The translations under genes were made by a program, and so were the position numbers. The notes beneath the pieces are model-generated. The model saw nothing but the letters and a program-made list of their open reading frames with translations, did no database searches and was not told where the DNA came from. Below, piece after piece: positions 26,596-34,550 of a stretch of DNA of 64,000 nucleotides (the first letter of the stretch is position 1; the number at the start of each line of letters is the position of its first letter). Source of the stretch: Prado023 sp963714995 (lineage in GTDB: Bacteria > Actinomycetota > Actinomycetes > S36-B12 > CAIYMF01); NCBI GenBank assembly GCA_963714995.1, contig CAVQQP010000012.1, positions 62,001 through 126,000 on the forward strand, in the 5' to 3' direction.

Positions 26596-27553
26596 ATGGA
26601 CTCCACGCAGGTCATCCGGGGGCTCACGCCCATGCGTGGTGTCCCGCTGGCCGACATCGTGGCGCACTTCGACCTCGAGGTGGTGACCGATGCAGGGGTG
26701 GACATGGCCTCGCGCAGGGTCACGACGGCCGACCTGAACCGACCCGGGCTGCAGTGGGCGGGCTACTCCGAGCAGTTCCCCAGCTCGCAGATCCAGATCG
26801 TGGGTCGTGCCGAGGTCGGCTACCTCATGACCCTGCCCGAGCCCGAGCGCTGGGAGCGACTGTCGCAGTTCGCCCGGGTCGGGGTCCCCGCCGCGATCCT
26901 GACCAACGACCTGCCCGTCACCGACGCGTCGGTGGACCTCGCCGACACAGTTCGGCATCCCGCTGCTGCGCACGCCGCAGGCGACCACGGAGTTCGCTGC
27001 CCAGCTGACCTGGTTCCTGGCCCTGGAGCTCGCCCCCCGCGAGGTGCTGCACGCCGGCCTGCTCGACGTGGCCGGTGAGGGCGTGCTGATCCTGGGCCGC
27101 AGCGGGATCGGCAAGTCCGAGACCGCGCTCGAGCTGATCCGCCGGGGCCACCGCCTGGTCGCCGATGACACGGTCGAGGTCCGCCGGCCCTCCGACCGCG
27201 ACCTCGTCGGTCGTGCGCCGGGCCTCGTGCGCCACTTCATGGAGATCAAGGGCATCGGGATCGTCAACCTGCGGCTGATGTTCGGCATCGGATCGGTGAA
27301 GGCCACCAGCGAGATCAGCCTGGTCGTGTCGCTGGTGCCGCTGGATCCCGAGCATGACTACTCCCTGGAGCCCGACCGGATGCAGATCCTCGGGGTGGAG
27401 CTTCCCCTCGTGACGATCCCCGTGCGCCCGGGCCGGAACAGCGCCATCCTGATCGAGACCGCCGCGATGGACCAGCGCGCCCATCGGCTGCTGCGACCCA
27501 GCCGCACCGACCCGAGGGGCCCCTCGTCCGAGGTGTTCGGGAGGCTGGCATGA
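26596..27553 (+). CDS. hprK: HPr kinase/phosphorylase-like protein 1, frame broken once
   Basis: About 318 residues after removing one extra base near 26948 (GCCGACACAGTTCGG). The N-terminal domain has TTADLNRPGLQWAGYSEQFP then QIQIVGRAEVGYL and GVPAAILTNDLPV, all HprK hallmarks. The kinase domain has LHAGLLDV with the catalytic His position kept, the P-loop GRSGIGKSET, RGHRLVADDTVEV with the two acidic residues, the family signature MEIKGIGIVNLRLMFG (canonical EIRGIG) and IPVRPGRNSAILIETAAM. HprK phosphorylates HPr on serine 46; no HPr gene is in the window. The stop overlaps the phosphatase ATG (ATGA). Confidence 0.82.
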
Positions 27554-28281
27554 GCGGACGCATGGACATCGAGGGGACCCACAACTTCCGTGACCTCGGG
27601 GGGTACCCCGCGACGGGGGGCACGACCCGGTTCGGACAGCTCTACCGATCGGATGCGCTCACCGGCGTGACGGCCGCCGGAGCCGGGGACCTCGCGGCGC
27701 TGCGGATCGGTGTGGTCATCGACCTGCGCTCGCCCCTGGAGGTCTCGCAGGACCACTCCCGCTCGCTGCTCCCGGGGGCCCTGCACGTGTGGCTGCCGAT
27801 CCACGGCGGCTCGCGCTCGTCGATCGTCGACGCGAACGGGGTGCTCAGCCTCGAGCTGTTGTACCGCCAGGTGGTCGAGGACTCCGCGTGGACCCTGGCC
27901 ACGGCGGTGTCGGTGATCGCCGACAGCGGGACGGCCCCGGTCCTGGTGCACTGCACGGCCGGGAAGGACCGCACGGGGATCGTCGTCGCGCTGGCGCTCG
28001 AGGCCGCCGGTGTCGACCGGACGGCGGTGGTGGCGGACTACACGCAGAGCGCGCTGAACCTCGACGGCACCTGGATCAACGCGGCGATGAGTGCGATGGT
28101 CTCCCGGGGGGTCCCGATCTCGCCTCGCCTCTTCGAGGCACTCGGAGGATCGCCGGACCATGCGATGAGCGGGCTGCTGGCCGGCCTGGACGCGGAGTAC
28201 GGGTCGGTCGTCGGGTACTTGATGGCACACGGGTTCCTCGAGGAGTCGGTGGACATGTTGCGCGAGAAGTTGGTGGTCTGA
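27550..28281 (+). CDS. tyrosine-protein phosphatase (bacterial Y-phosphatase/DSP class)
   Basis: 243 residues. The active-site loop is VLVHCTAGKDRTGIVVALAL (Cys-x5-Arg) near residue 137, and the N-terminus NFRDLGGYPATGG then LYRSDAL and VIDLRSPLEVSQD is typical of the Tyr_phosphatase3 family, which includes protein and phosphoinositide phosphatases. It lies between two HPr-kinase-like genes: its ATG overlaps the stop of the first and its stop is one base from the GTG of the second, so all three are translationally linked. A role in reversing their phosphorylation is an inference. Confidence 0.88.
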   Translation: MSGRMDIEGTHNFRDLGGYPATGGTTRFGQLYRSDALTGVTAAGAGDLAALRIGVVIDLRSPLEVSQDHSRSLLPGALHVWLPIHGGSRSSIVDANGVLSLELLYRQVVEDSAWTLATAVSVIADSGTAPVLVHCTAGKDRTGIVVALALEAAGVDRTAVVADYTQSALNLDGTWINAAMSAMVSRGVPISPRLFEALGGSPDHAMSGLLAGLDAEYGSVVGYLMAHGFLEESVDMLREKLVV

Positions 28282-28282
28282 G

Positions 28283-29293
28283 GTGTCAGCTGGCCCAGGA
28301 GGCGCGGGAGTGCCCGGGACGCGAGCGGGTGCGGGTGGCGCAGGTGGGTCCCGGCTGTCCGGGGGTCGGACGGGGGACGGGTCCTCGGGGTACTCGATCG
28401 CGCTGACGGAGATCGTCGATCGGCTGGGCCTCATGCGTGTGGCGGGCGGCCACCTCGACCTCACGCCCGTCCGGATCACCACCTCCGAGGTGAATCGGCC
28501 CGGGCTGCAGCTGACCGGCTACCTCGAGGCCTTCAGCTCCGAGCGGCTGCAGATCATCGGCTGGATCGAGACCGCCTACCTGTCGAGCCTGGAGCCGAGC
28601 ATCCGGGCCAAGCGCCTCGATGACTACTTCGCCCTCGGGTTCCCGGCGCTGATCGTCGCCCGCGGACTGCACGTGATGCCCGACATGGTGGCCGCCGCCG
28701 ACCACCACGACGTCCCGGTGTTCGTGACGGGCATGGACACCAGCCCGTTCGCCAGCGCCCTGACGTGGCTGCTCATCCACGCGCTCGCCCCGCGCCAGGA
28801 GATCGAGGCGGGACTCGTCGACGTCCACGGCGAGGGGGTGCTGATCCTCGGCGACGAGAGGCTCGGGAAGTCCGAGACGATCCTCGAGCTGGTCCGTCGT
28901 GGGCATCGCCTGATCGCCGACGACCTCGTCGAGCTGCGGCGGATCTCGGCCGATCACCTGCGCGGCCGAGCCCTGCCGGGTGTGGGGTTCGTCATCAGCA
29001 TCCCCGGCGTCGGGTCGGTCGACGTCGAGGAGCTGTTCGGCATCGAGTCGATCCGCAGCGACGGACGGGTCACCGTCGTCGTGGTCCTCGAGTCCCGGGA
29101 CCTGGACAAGGAGTACGAGCGGGTCGGCATCAGCGAGCAGGTCCAGGAGGTGTTCGGCGTGCCACTGGCGCGCGTGCTCATCCCGGTCCAGCCCGGGCGC
29201 AACCTGGCGGTCATCATCGAGGCCGCGGCGCTGACCCACCGCCAGCGGATGCTCGGGTACGTGGCCGCCGCGGAGCTGACGGGGCGCGGGTAG
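28283..29293 (+). CDS. HPr kinase-like protein 2, divergent and probably altered active site
   Basis: 336 residues with a Gly/Ala-rich N-terminal tail of about 35. The HprK fold is clear: TSEVNRPGLQLTGYLEAFSS, LGFPALIVARGLHVMP, P-loop GDERLGKSET (about residue 190), RGHRLIADDLVEL, and IPVQPGRNLAVIIEAAALTH. Key differences from copy 1: the catalytic His position is Glu (RQEIEAGLVDV), and the EIRGIG signature reads SIPGVG. So kinase or phosphorylase activity toward HPr is doubtful, and a regulatory pseudo-enzyme or different substrate is possible. GTG start one base after the phosphatase stop. Confidence 0.78.
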   Translation: MSAGPGGAGVPGTRAGAGGAGGSRLSGGRTGDGSSGYSIALTEIVDRLGLMRVAGGHLDLTPVRITTSEVNRPGLQLTGYLEAFSSERLQIIGWIETAYLSSLEPSIRAKRLDDYFALGFPALIVARGLHVMPDMVAAADHHDVPVFVTGMDTSPFASALTWLLIHALAPRQEIEAGLVDVHGEGVLILGDERLGKSETILELVRRGHRLIADDLVELRRISADHLRGRALPGVGFVISIPGVGSVDVEELFGIESIRSDGRVTVVVVLESRDLDKEYERVGISEQVQEVFGVPLARVLIPVQPGRNLAVIIEAAALTHRQRMLGYVAAAELTGRG

Positions 29294-29349
29294 CCGGCAG
29301 CCCGGGCGCCGCGGGCCGGAGGCGCCGCCGCCCGCGGGCGTGCGGCCCC

Positions 29350-29355
29350 TACTCT
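29350..29355 (+). promoter_or_regulatory. -10 element, leaderless start
   Basis: TACTCT lies 7 nt before the ATG of the YihY-family gene at 29363, so that gene may have its own promoter besides read-through from the HprK operon. Confidence 0.4.
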
Positions 29356-29362
29356 GTGGCCC

Positions 29363-30541
29363 ATGGCGGATCCGCAGACCGACGACGGCGCGTTCTACCA
29401 GCCCTGGCTCGACCCGGACCGGGACTACGCGGCCGGCGAGCCCCCCACCTCGCACACCGGGGTTGCCGGCTCGGTCGAGAAGCGGGTGCTCGGGACGAGT
29501 CGGACGCTGGACCGCCTCCAGGCCAACCACGGGATCATCGCCTTCACCTACGCCGCCTTCAAGAAGTACGCCGACGACGAGGGCAGCCGCCTCGCGGCGC
29601 TGCTGGCCTACTACACGTTCATGAGCCTGTTCCCCCTGGCGATCGCCGGGTTCGCCGTGCTCAACACGCTGCTCGTGGGCCACCCGGAGTACGTCGACCA
29701 GCTCGTGGCCGAGATCGTGCCCCCGGAGTACCAGGACCAGGTCGTCAGCGCCTATGAGTCGCTCCCCTCGGGGGGGCTGGCGTTGGCCGTTGCGCTGATC
29801 GGCCTGGTCCTCGCGGGCACAGCGGGGGTGTTCTCGCTGTACGCGATGGTCAACCAGGTGTTCTGCGTGCCCTACCGGTTCCGCTACGGGTTCGGCCCGC
29901 GCTACATCCGAGTCCTGCTCATGGTCATCCTGATGGGGCTCGGCGTCCTGGCCGTCACGGTCGGCTCAGCCCTGGTGGCGAACGTGACCGGGTACGCGTT
30001 CGCGCAGCGCGCGGCCGCGTCCGTGCTGATCTGGCTCGTTGCCTCGTCCCTGCTCTACGTCGCGGCGACCTCCCTGACCCGACGGACGCTGACGTTCCGC
30101 GAGGTCGGCCTCGGCGCCGCCCTCGGGGGGCTTGCGATGACCACGATCATCGGACTGGGCAGCGTCCTCCTCGGCCGGTTCGTGACGAGCTCGTCAGCGG
30201 TCTACGGCGTCTTCGGGACCGTGGTCGGGATCTTCTCGGTGCTGTTCCTCGTCTCCAATGCCGTCGTCTTCTGCTTCGAGATCTCGGTCGTGCGCGCCTG
30301 GCAGCTGTGGCCCCGGGGCGTGGACATCAACCTGCTGTTCCCCGCCGACGAGCGCGCCTATGCCCTGCTCGCGCTGATGGACGAGCGGATGCCCTCCCAG
30401 CGCAACGGGGTCGCGTTCGACGCCACCGGCCACGACGATCCGCGTCGGGCCGACCTCGCCTCGCTGATGCGCCGCCCCGTCGGGGTGCCGCTGCACCCGT
30501 ATGCCGTGGGCGGCGACGAGGGGCAGCCGCCCGCGCCCTGA
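29363..30541 (+). CDS. YihY/BrkB family membrane protein
   Basis: 392 residues, intact. A hydrophilic N-terminus of about 85 residues precedes six membrane segments. Family marks are AALLAYYTFMSLFPLAIAGF, the AYESLPSGGLAL region and VYGVFGTVVGIFSVLFLVSN then AVVFCFEISVV. Often misnamed ribonuclease BN; the real function is unknown. The C-terminal tail is cytoplasmic and charged. It follows the second HPr-kinase-like gene by 70 bp on the same strand. A second, broken YihY gene is at 49780. Confidence 0.88.
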   Translation: MADPQTDDGAFYQPWLDPDRDYAAGEPPTSHTGVAGSVEKRVLGTSRTLDRLQANHGIIAFTYAAFKKYADDEGSRLAALLAYYTFMSLFPLAIAGFAVLNTLLVGHPEYVDQLVAEIVPPEYQDQVVSAYESLPSGGLALAVALIGLVLAGTAGVFSLYAMVNQVFCVPYRFRYGFGPRYIRVLLMVILMGLGVLAVTVGSALVANVTGYAFAQRAAASVLIWLVASSLLYVAATSLTRRTLTFREVGLGAALGGLAMTTIIGLGSVLLGRFVTSSSAVYGVFGTVVGIFSVLFLVSNAVVFCFEISVVRAWQLWPRGVDINLLFPADERAYALLALMDERMPSQRNGVAFDATGHDDPRRADLASLMRRPVGVPLHPYAVGGDEGQPPAP

Positions 30542-30674
30542 TCAGACCGGGACCAGCCGGAGCGGCGGAGCGGACGTGGGTGCTGCGCCTTGGCTACAGT
30601 CGCGCCGGAGTGGGGTTCCCGCCGGTCCCGGCAGTCGGGGCCGCCAGACGCGGACCCACGGAGGAGGTCGGCGC

Positions 30675-31337
30675 ATGTCGGCTCTGGACATCTTCGGCTG
30701 GATCAGCTCCATCCTGGTCGTCTGGTCACTGATGCAGGCCCGGGTGCTCCGGTTCCGGGTGATGAACCTGGCGGGGGCCTCCATGGCCACGGTCGTCAAC
30801 GCGCTGCTCGGGATCTGGCCGTTCGCCGCGATGAACGGCGTCATCGCGGTCATCGACGTCTACTGGATCTGGCGGCTGACCCGGGAGCGTCACGATGCGG
30901 ACGCCTACGACGTGGTCGAGGTCGGCATCGACGACGCGTACCTGCGCCATGTGCTGAACCTCAAGGCAGCCGACGTCGCTGCGACGCATCCGGCGTTCTC
31001 GGTGGACGACCTCGTGGGGTCCGGGGGGAGGGATCGGCCCGAGGCGGCGGCCGCACGCTCTGCCTTCCTGGTGCTTCGCGGGGATGAGACGGTCGGGGTG
31101 GTGGTGGTGCGGGACGCGGGCGCCGGCGTCGGCGAGGTCGAGGTGGACTACGTCACGGAGCGCTTCCGCGACTTCACCCCGGGGGAGTTCGTGTACCGGA
31201 GCTCCGGGGTCTTCGCCGACAAGGGCTTCACCCAACTGGTTGCCGACGCCGGGCCCGGGACCAGCGAGCACTTCGGCAAGGTCGGCTTCCACCGCGTGAA
31301 CGGCCATTGGGAGCGCCCCGTGGAGTCCGCGGCGTAG
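30675..31337 (+). CDS. YgjV-like membrane protein with GNAT-like C-terminal domain
   Basis: 220 residues. Residues 1-75 form three hydrophobic segments (LDIFGWISSILVVWSLMQAR, NLAGASMATVVNALLGIWPF, VIAVIDVYWIW), like the inner-membrane YgjV family. Residues 85-215 are soluble and resemble an acetyltransferase-like fold: SAFLVLRGDETVGVVVVRD, VEVDYVTERFRDFTPGEFV and FGKVGFHRVNGHWER. No classical acetyl-CoA Q/RxxGxG loop is seen, so catalysis is unproven. The ATG is preceded by GGAGGAGG, and TACAGT near 30594 may be its -10. Confidence 0.65.
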   Translation: MSALDIFGWISSILVVWSLMQARVLRFRVMNLAGASMATVVNALLGIWPFAAMNGVIAVIDVYWIWRLTRERHDADAYDVVEVGIDDAYLRHVLNLKAADVAATHPAFSVDDLVGSGGRDRPEAAAARSAFLVLRGDETVGVVVVRDAGAGVGEVEVDYVTERFRDFTPGEFVYRSSGVFADKGFTQLVADAGPGTSEHFGKVGFHRVNGHWERPVESAA

Positions 31338-31379
31338 GGCGTGCCCGGAACGGCCCCACCGGGAGCCGGCCGGGTCGAG

Positions 31380-32369
31380 TCAGGGGCGCCAGCCGCGGCC
31401 CATCAGGACGCGTGCAACCCGGTCGGTCACGAACCCGGGAGAGCTGAACCCCTCGCGCCCGGTCCACCGCACCACGTCGTACCCGAGGTCGCGCAGGTGC
31501 CCCTCACGGATCTTCTCCCACGCGAACGCCGACTCGTCGCGGTACTTGCCCTCGCCGTCGGCCTCTCCGATGACCATGTACTCCTCCCAGAGGAAGTCGG
31601 GGTACGCGACCCCGCCAGCCGTCCGGATCCGGACCTGGAGCTGCGGGGCCGGGAGGCCGGCGAGGTGCATGTGTGCGGCGCCGAAGGACTCCAGCGGCGA
31701 CTCCCGGCGGACGTCCGCCAACGACAGCACGAGGTCGAGGTGTCGGGCCGTGCGCGGCGATGCCGCATACGGAAGCGACTCCTGCAGCGGGCGGCCAGCC
31801 GCCACGCACAGGCGGGGGTCGCGATAGTGCCTGCGATCCAGGGAGCCAGCGAGGTCCATCAGTTCCTGGCGCATGGCGGCATCGACGATCATCAGGGCCT
31901 CCGGAAGCTCGAGGCCGGCGGCCATGTCGAGGGCCGTCCGGGCTGCCGTCGTGACCAGGAGACCCGGTGGAGTGCTCAGGACGTGATGCTCGGGCAGCTC
32001 CCCGAGGTGCACTCGGAGGCGGTCATTCCTGCGGGTCCGTTCCTGCGGGGCGCTCGCCCGGGTGACATGGATCCGGCCCTCCGCCGCGTCCCGCGTTCGC
32101 CGCAGCGGCAGCCCCAGCGCCAGGGCTGCCGTCTCGTGACTGGCCACGCGCCCCGGGGCTATCACCTGCTCGGCCATGGCGCGGATCAGGTGCAGGGCCA
32201 CGGGGTCCTCGGGAAGGGCCTCCGTGTCGATGAAGACGCCCTGCCGCAGACGGGTGATCCGCCCGGATGCGAGGGCGGTCTGCAGCTGGCGGCGACTCAC
32301 GCCCCGTGGGGCGACATTCGCGAGGGTGAATGGTGTGGTGGGTGGTGTCCACGGGTCTGGGGTGCGCAT
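31380..32369 (-). CDS. AbiEi-like antitoxin-domain protein with DUF559-type C-terminus
   Basis: 329 residues. The N-terminal 60 residues (PRGVSRRQLQTALASGRITR then LRQGVFID) are the winged-helix start seen in type IV AbiEi antitoxin proteins. The middle has VASHETAALALGLPL and TTAARTALDMAAGLELPEAL. The C-terminal part (SPLESFGAAHMHLAGLP, PDFLWEEYMVIGEADGEGKY) resembles a DUF559/restriction-endonuclease-like PD-(D/E)xK fold with candidate D, E and K. No AbiEii nucleotidyltransferase toxin is adjacent; its upstream region instead has a 19-bp tandem repeat. Common in Actinobacteria as an orphan; function unknown. Confidence 0.7.
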   Translation of the reverse strand: MRTPDPWTPPTTPFTLANVAPRGVSRRQLQTALASGRITRLRQGVFIDTEALPEDPVALHLIRAMAEQVIAPGRVASHETAALALGLPLRRTRDAAEGRIHVTRASAPQERTRRNDRLRVHLGELPEHHVLSTPPGLLVTTAARTALDMAAGLELPEALMIVDAAMRQELMDLAGSLDRRHYRDPRLCVAAGRPLQESLPYAASPRTARHLDLVLSLADVRRESPLESFGAAHMHLAGLPAPQLQVRIRTAGGVAYPDFLWEEYMVIGEADGEGKYRDESAFAWEKIREGHLRDLGYDVVRWTGREGFSSPGFVTDRVARVLMGRGWRP

Positions 32370-32776
32370 GCGTCCACACTGATGCCAGAGTCGGCCATTT
32401 CCAACGGCCCCCCGACGATCTGTGGATGAACCGGCAGTCTGAGGTCGGCTCCCCGGACGCGGGCGGGGCCGGGCGACGCGGGCGGGGCCGGGCGACGCGG
32501 GCGGGGCCGGGCGACGCGGGACAGGGGCGGGTGCGCCCCGAGGTGCCCAACCCAGAGAGCCGCACACGCGGCGGCCTCGGTGGCGGAGCCACCCCACCGC
32601 GCACGAATCGAACCGTCAGGATCGGGGTCCAGGCCCTCAGCGCCGCCACCGCGCATCAAGTGAGCGATATGCCCCGTGTGGTGGAGGTCAGAACGCTCAT
32701 CTCATGCGCGGTCGATGTGGCGAGCGGGGAGGCGGGCCTCGAAACGGTTCACTTCGTGTGCGGTGAGCGCCCCGGG
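32370..32776. other. 407-bp non-coding stretch upstream of the AbiEi-like gene
   Basis: No convincing gene. Open frames here are GC-rich shadows. It holds the 19-bp tandem repeat at 32457-32520 and ends at the terminator hairpin of the MFS gene. The region just upstream of the AbiEi-like ATG must contain its promoter; no clear -10 is seen. Confidence 0.5.
32457..32520. repeat. 19-bp tandem repeat, 3.4 copies
   Basis: The unit ACGCGGGCGGGGCCGGGCG occurs at 32457-32475, 32476-32494 and 32495-32513, perfectly, followed by a 7-base partial copy. It lies about 90-150 bp upstream of the AbiEi-like gene start. It is G-rich on the plus strand with four G-runs per two units. Confidence 0.85.
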
Positions 32777-32810
32777 GGCGGGGAGGCGCCCGCCCGGGCC
32801 CCTCCCCGCC
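32777..32810 (-). terminator. hairpin terminator of the MFS gene
   Basis: GGCGGGGAGG (32777-32786) and CCTCCCCGCC (32801-32810) form a perfect 10-bp stem with a 14-nt loop, about 35 bp past the stop of the MFS transporter gene. Further C/G-rich pairing surrounds it. No U-tract. Confidence 0.55.
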
Positions 32811-32845
32811 TTGGGCCGGCTCCCGCCCCCGGGCGGCTCCTGCGC

Positions 32846-34400
32846 TCAGCCGAAGTGGACCACCGCGGGGGCGTCCTCGTCATCCTCGGCGGCGGCCGAC
32901 GGACCGATCCGGATCATGACGAGCACGACCACAGCAGCGACGAGCAGCAGGACGCCGCCGACCATGAACGCCTGGGTGTAGCCCTCGGTCAGGGCACTCG
33001 GGAGGGCGGCCTCACCCAGGGCGGCGTTGGTGGCCAGGTAGGCGGAGGTGGCCGTGACGGCGACGGTGTTCATCAGGGCCGTTCCCAGCGATCCGCCGAC
33101 CTGCTGCGAGGTGTTGATGACAGCTGAGGCCACCCCGGCATCGTGGTTGCCCACGGCGTGCAGGGCGACGGTGGCGGTCGGGATGAACACGAAGGCCATG
33201 CCCACGCTCATGACGATCATCGGCGGCAGCACCGCCGTCACGTACTCCGACTCAGGCGTCAGGCGGGTCAGCCAGAACATGCCGAGCGCGGCGACGAGCA
33301 GGCCCGGGACCATGAGCGGGCGGGGCCCCACCTTGGGCATGAGGTTGGCCGCGATACCAGCCGCCGCGATGATGCCGAGGCTGAACGGCAGGAAGGCGAA
33401 GCCGGCCTGCACGGGCGTGTACTCCTTGATCACCTGCAGGTAGAGGCCCAGGAACAGGAACATGGCGAACAGGCCGGCGCCGGTGATCAGTGACGACAGG
33501 TAGGCACCGCCGCGGTTGCGCTCGCGGACGATCCGAAGCGGGAGCAGGGGGTTGGACGTGCGCATCTCGATCACCAGGAACGAGCCGAGGAGGATCGCCG
33601 CGGCCACGAACCACACGAGCGTGCTCGGATCGGTCCAGTGGGCGGTGTCCTGGAAGCCCTCGGGGGCGGCCTGGGTGAACCCGTAGACCAGGGCGACGAG
33701 GCCCAGCGTGGAGGTGATCGCGCCGGGGATGTCGTAGCTGGTGTTGCCGCCTGCGCGCGACTCGGTGATCAGGGTGCGGGCGAACACGGCGGTCACGATG
33801 GCGATCGGAGTGTTCACCGCCAGGCACCAGCGCCACGAGAAGTACTCGGTCAGGACGCCGCCGAGCAGCAGGCCCAGGGCGGCGCCGCCACCCGAGATCG
33901 CGCCCATGACGCCGAAGGCCTTGGAGCGCTCCTTCGGGTCGTGGAAGCTGACGCTGATCAGGGCCAGGGAGGCGGGGGCGAGGAGGGCGGCGAAACCGCC
34001 CTGGAGGGCGCGGGCAGCGATCAGCAGCTCCAGGTTGGGGGCCAGGCCCCCGATGAGCGAGGCAAGCGCGAAGCCGCCGAGGCCGACGAGGAAGGTCCGC
34101 TTGCGACCCCAGTAGTCCGCGATGCGCCCGCCGAGCAGCAGGAAGCCGCCAAAGGTCAGGGTGTAGGCGGTGATGATCCACTGCACGTCCGCGGGGGCGA
34201 TCTGCAGGTCGGCCGAGGCGCTGGGGATCGCGAGGTTCACGATCGACGCGTCGAGGACGATCATCAGCTGGGCGATCGCGATGACCGCCAGCGCCTTGAA
34301 CCGGCGCGGGTCGGCCGGCGGGAGGTCATGGGCGTGGACGGGCGCTCGCCCCTGGCGCGGGAGCGGCGGCGGCAGCGATCGGTGGATCGATCGAGGGCAC
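32846..34400 (-). CDS. MFS drug:H+ antiporter (DHA2, 14-helix), probable N-terminal frame break
   Basis: A DHA2-type exporter of about 500 residues with 14 predicted helices. Landmarks: AIAQLMIVLDASIVNLAIPS at helix 1, WIITAYTLTFGGFLLLGGRI and ADYWGRKRTFL (motif A), LISVSFHDPKERSKAFGVMG, and GVASAVINTSQQVGGSLGTA. The frame is open far upstream, but the best start is the GTG at 34400 with AGGAG five bases ahead; it lies one frame off the helices, so one extra base in the GGGG run near 34350 is suspected. Substrate unknown. A plausible promoter lies at 34435-34464. Confidence 0.85.
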
Positions 34401-34434
34401 AGGGACTCCTGGGGCTTGGGAACGCGGCTGCGCG

Positions 34435-34464
34435 GGTATCGGACCGAAATGGTCACGCGTTCAA
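34435..34464 (-). promoter_or_regulatory. sigma-A-type promoter of the MFS gene
   Basis: On the minus strand TTGAAC (34459-34464) and GATACC (34435-34440) are 18 nt apart. Transcription would begin about 28 nt before the ribosome site and GTG at 34400. The AT-richer region GTTGATTGAAC could also hold a repressor site. Confidence 0.4.
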
Positions 34465-34550
34465 TCAACTCGCCAAGGGTAGTTGGTGTTCCCGAACCGG
34501 GCATCCGCATCGGACGAGAGATCCGTCACGCCGCGCTGGCCCTGCGTGGG

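Noticed and set aside
32590..32660. tRNA-like T-loop (GGTTCGATTC on the minus strand)
   Set aside because: The flanking bases do not form the T-stem, acceptor stem or anticodon arm, so it is chance.
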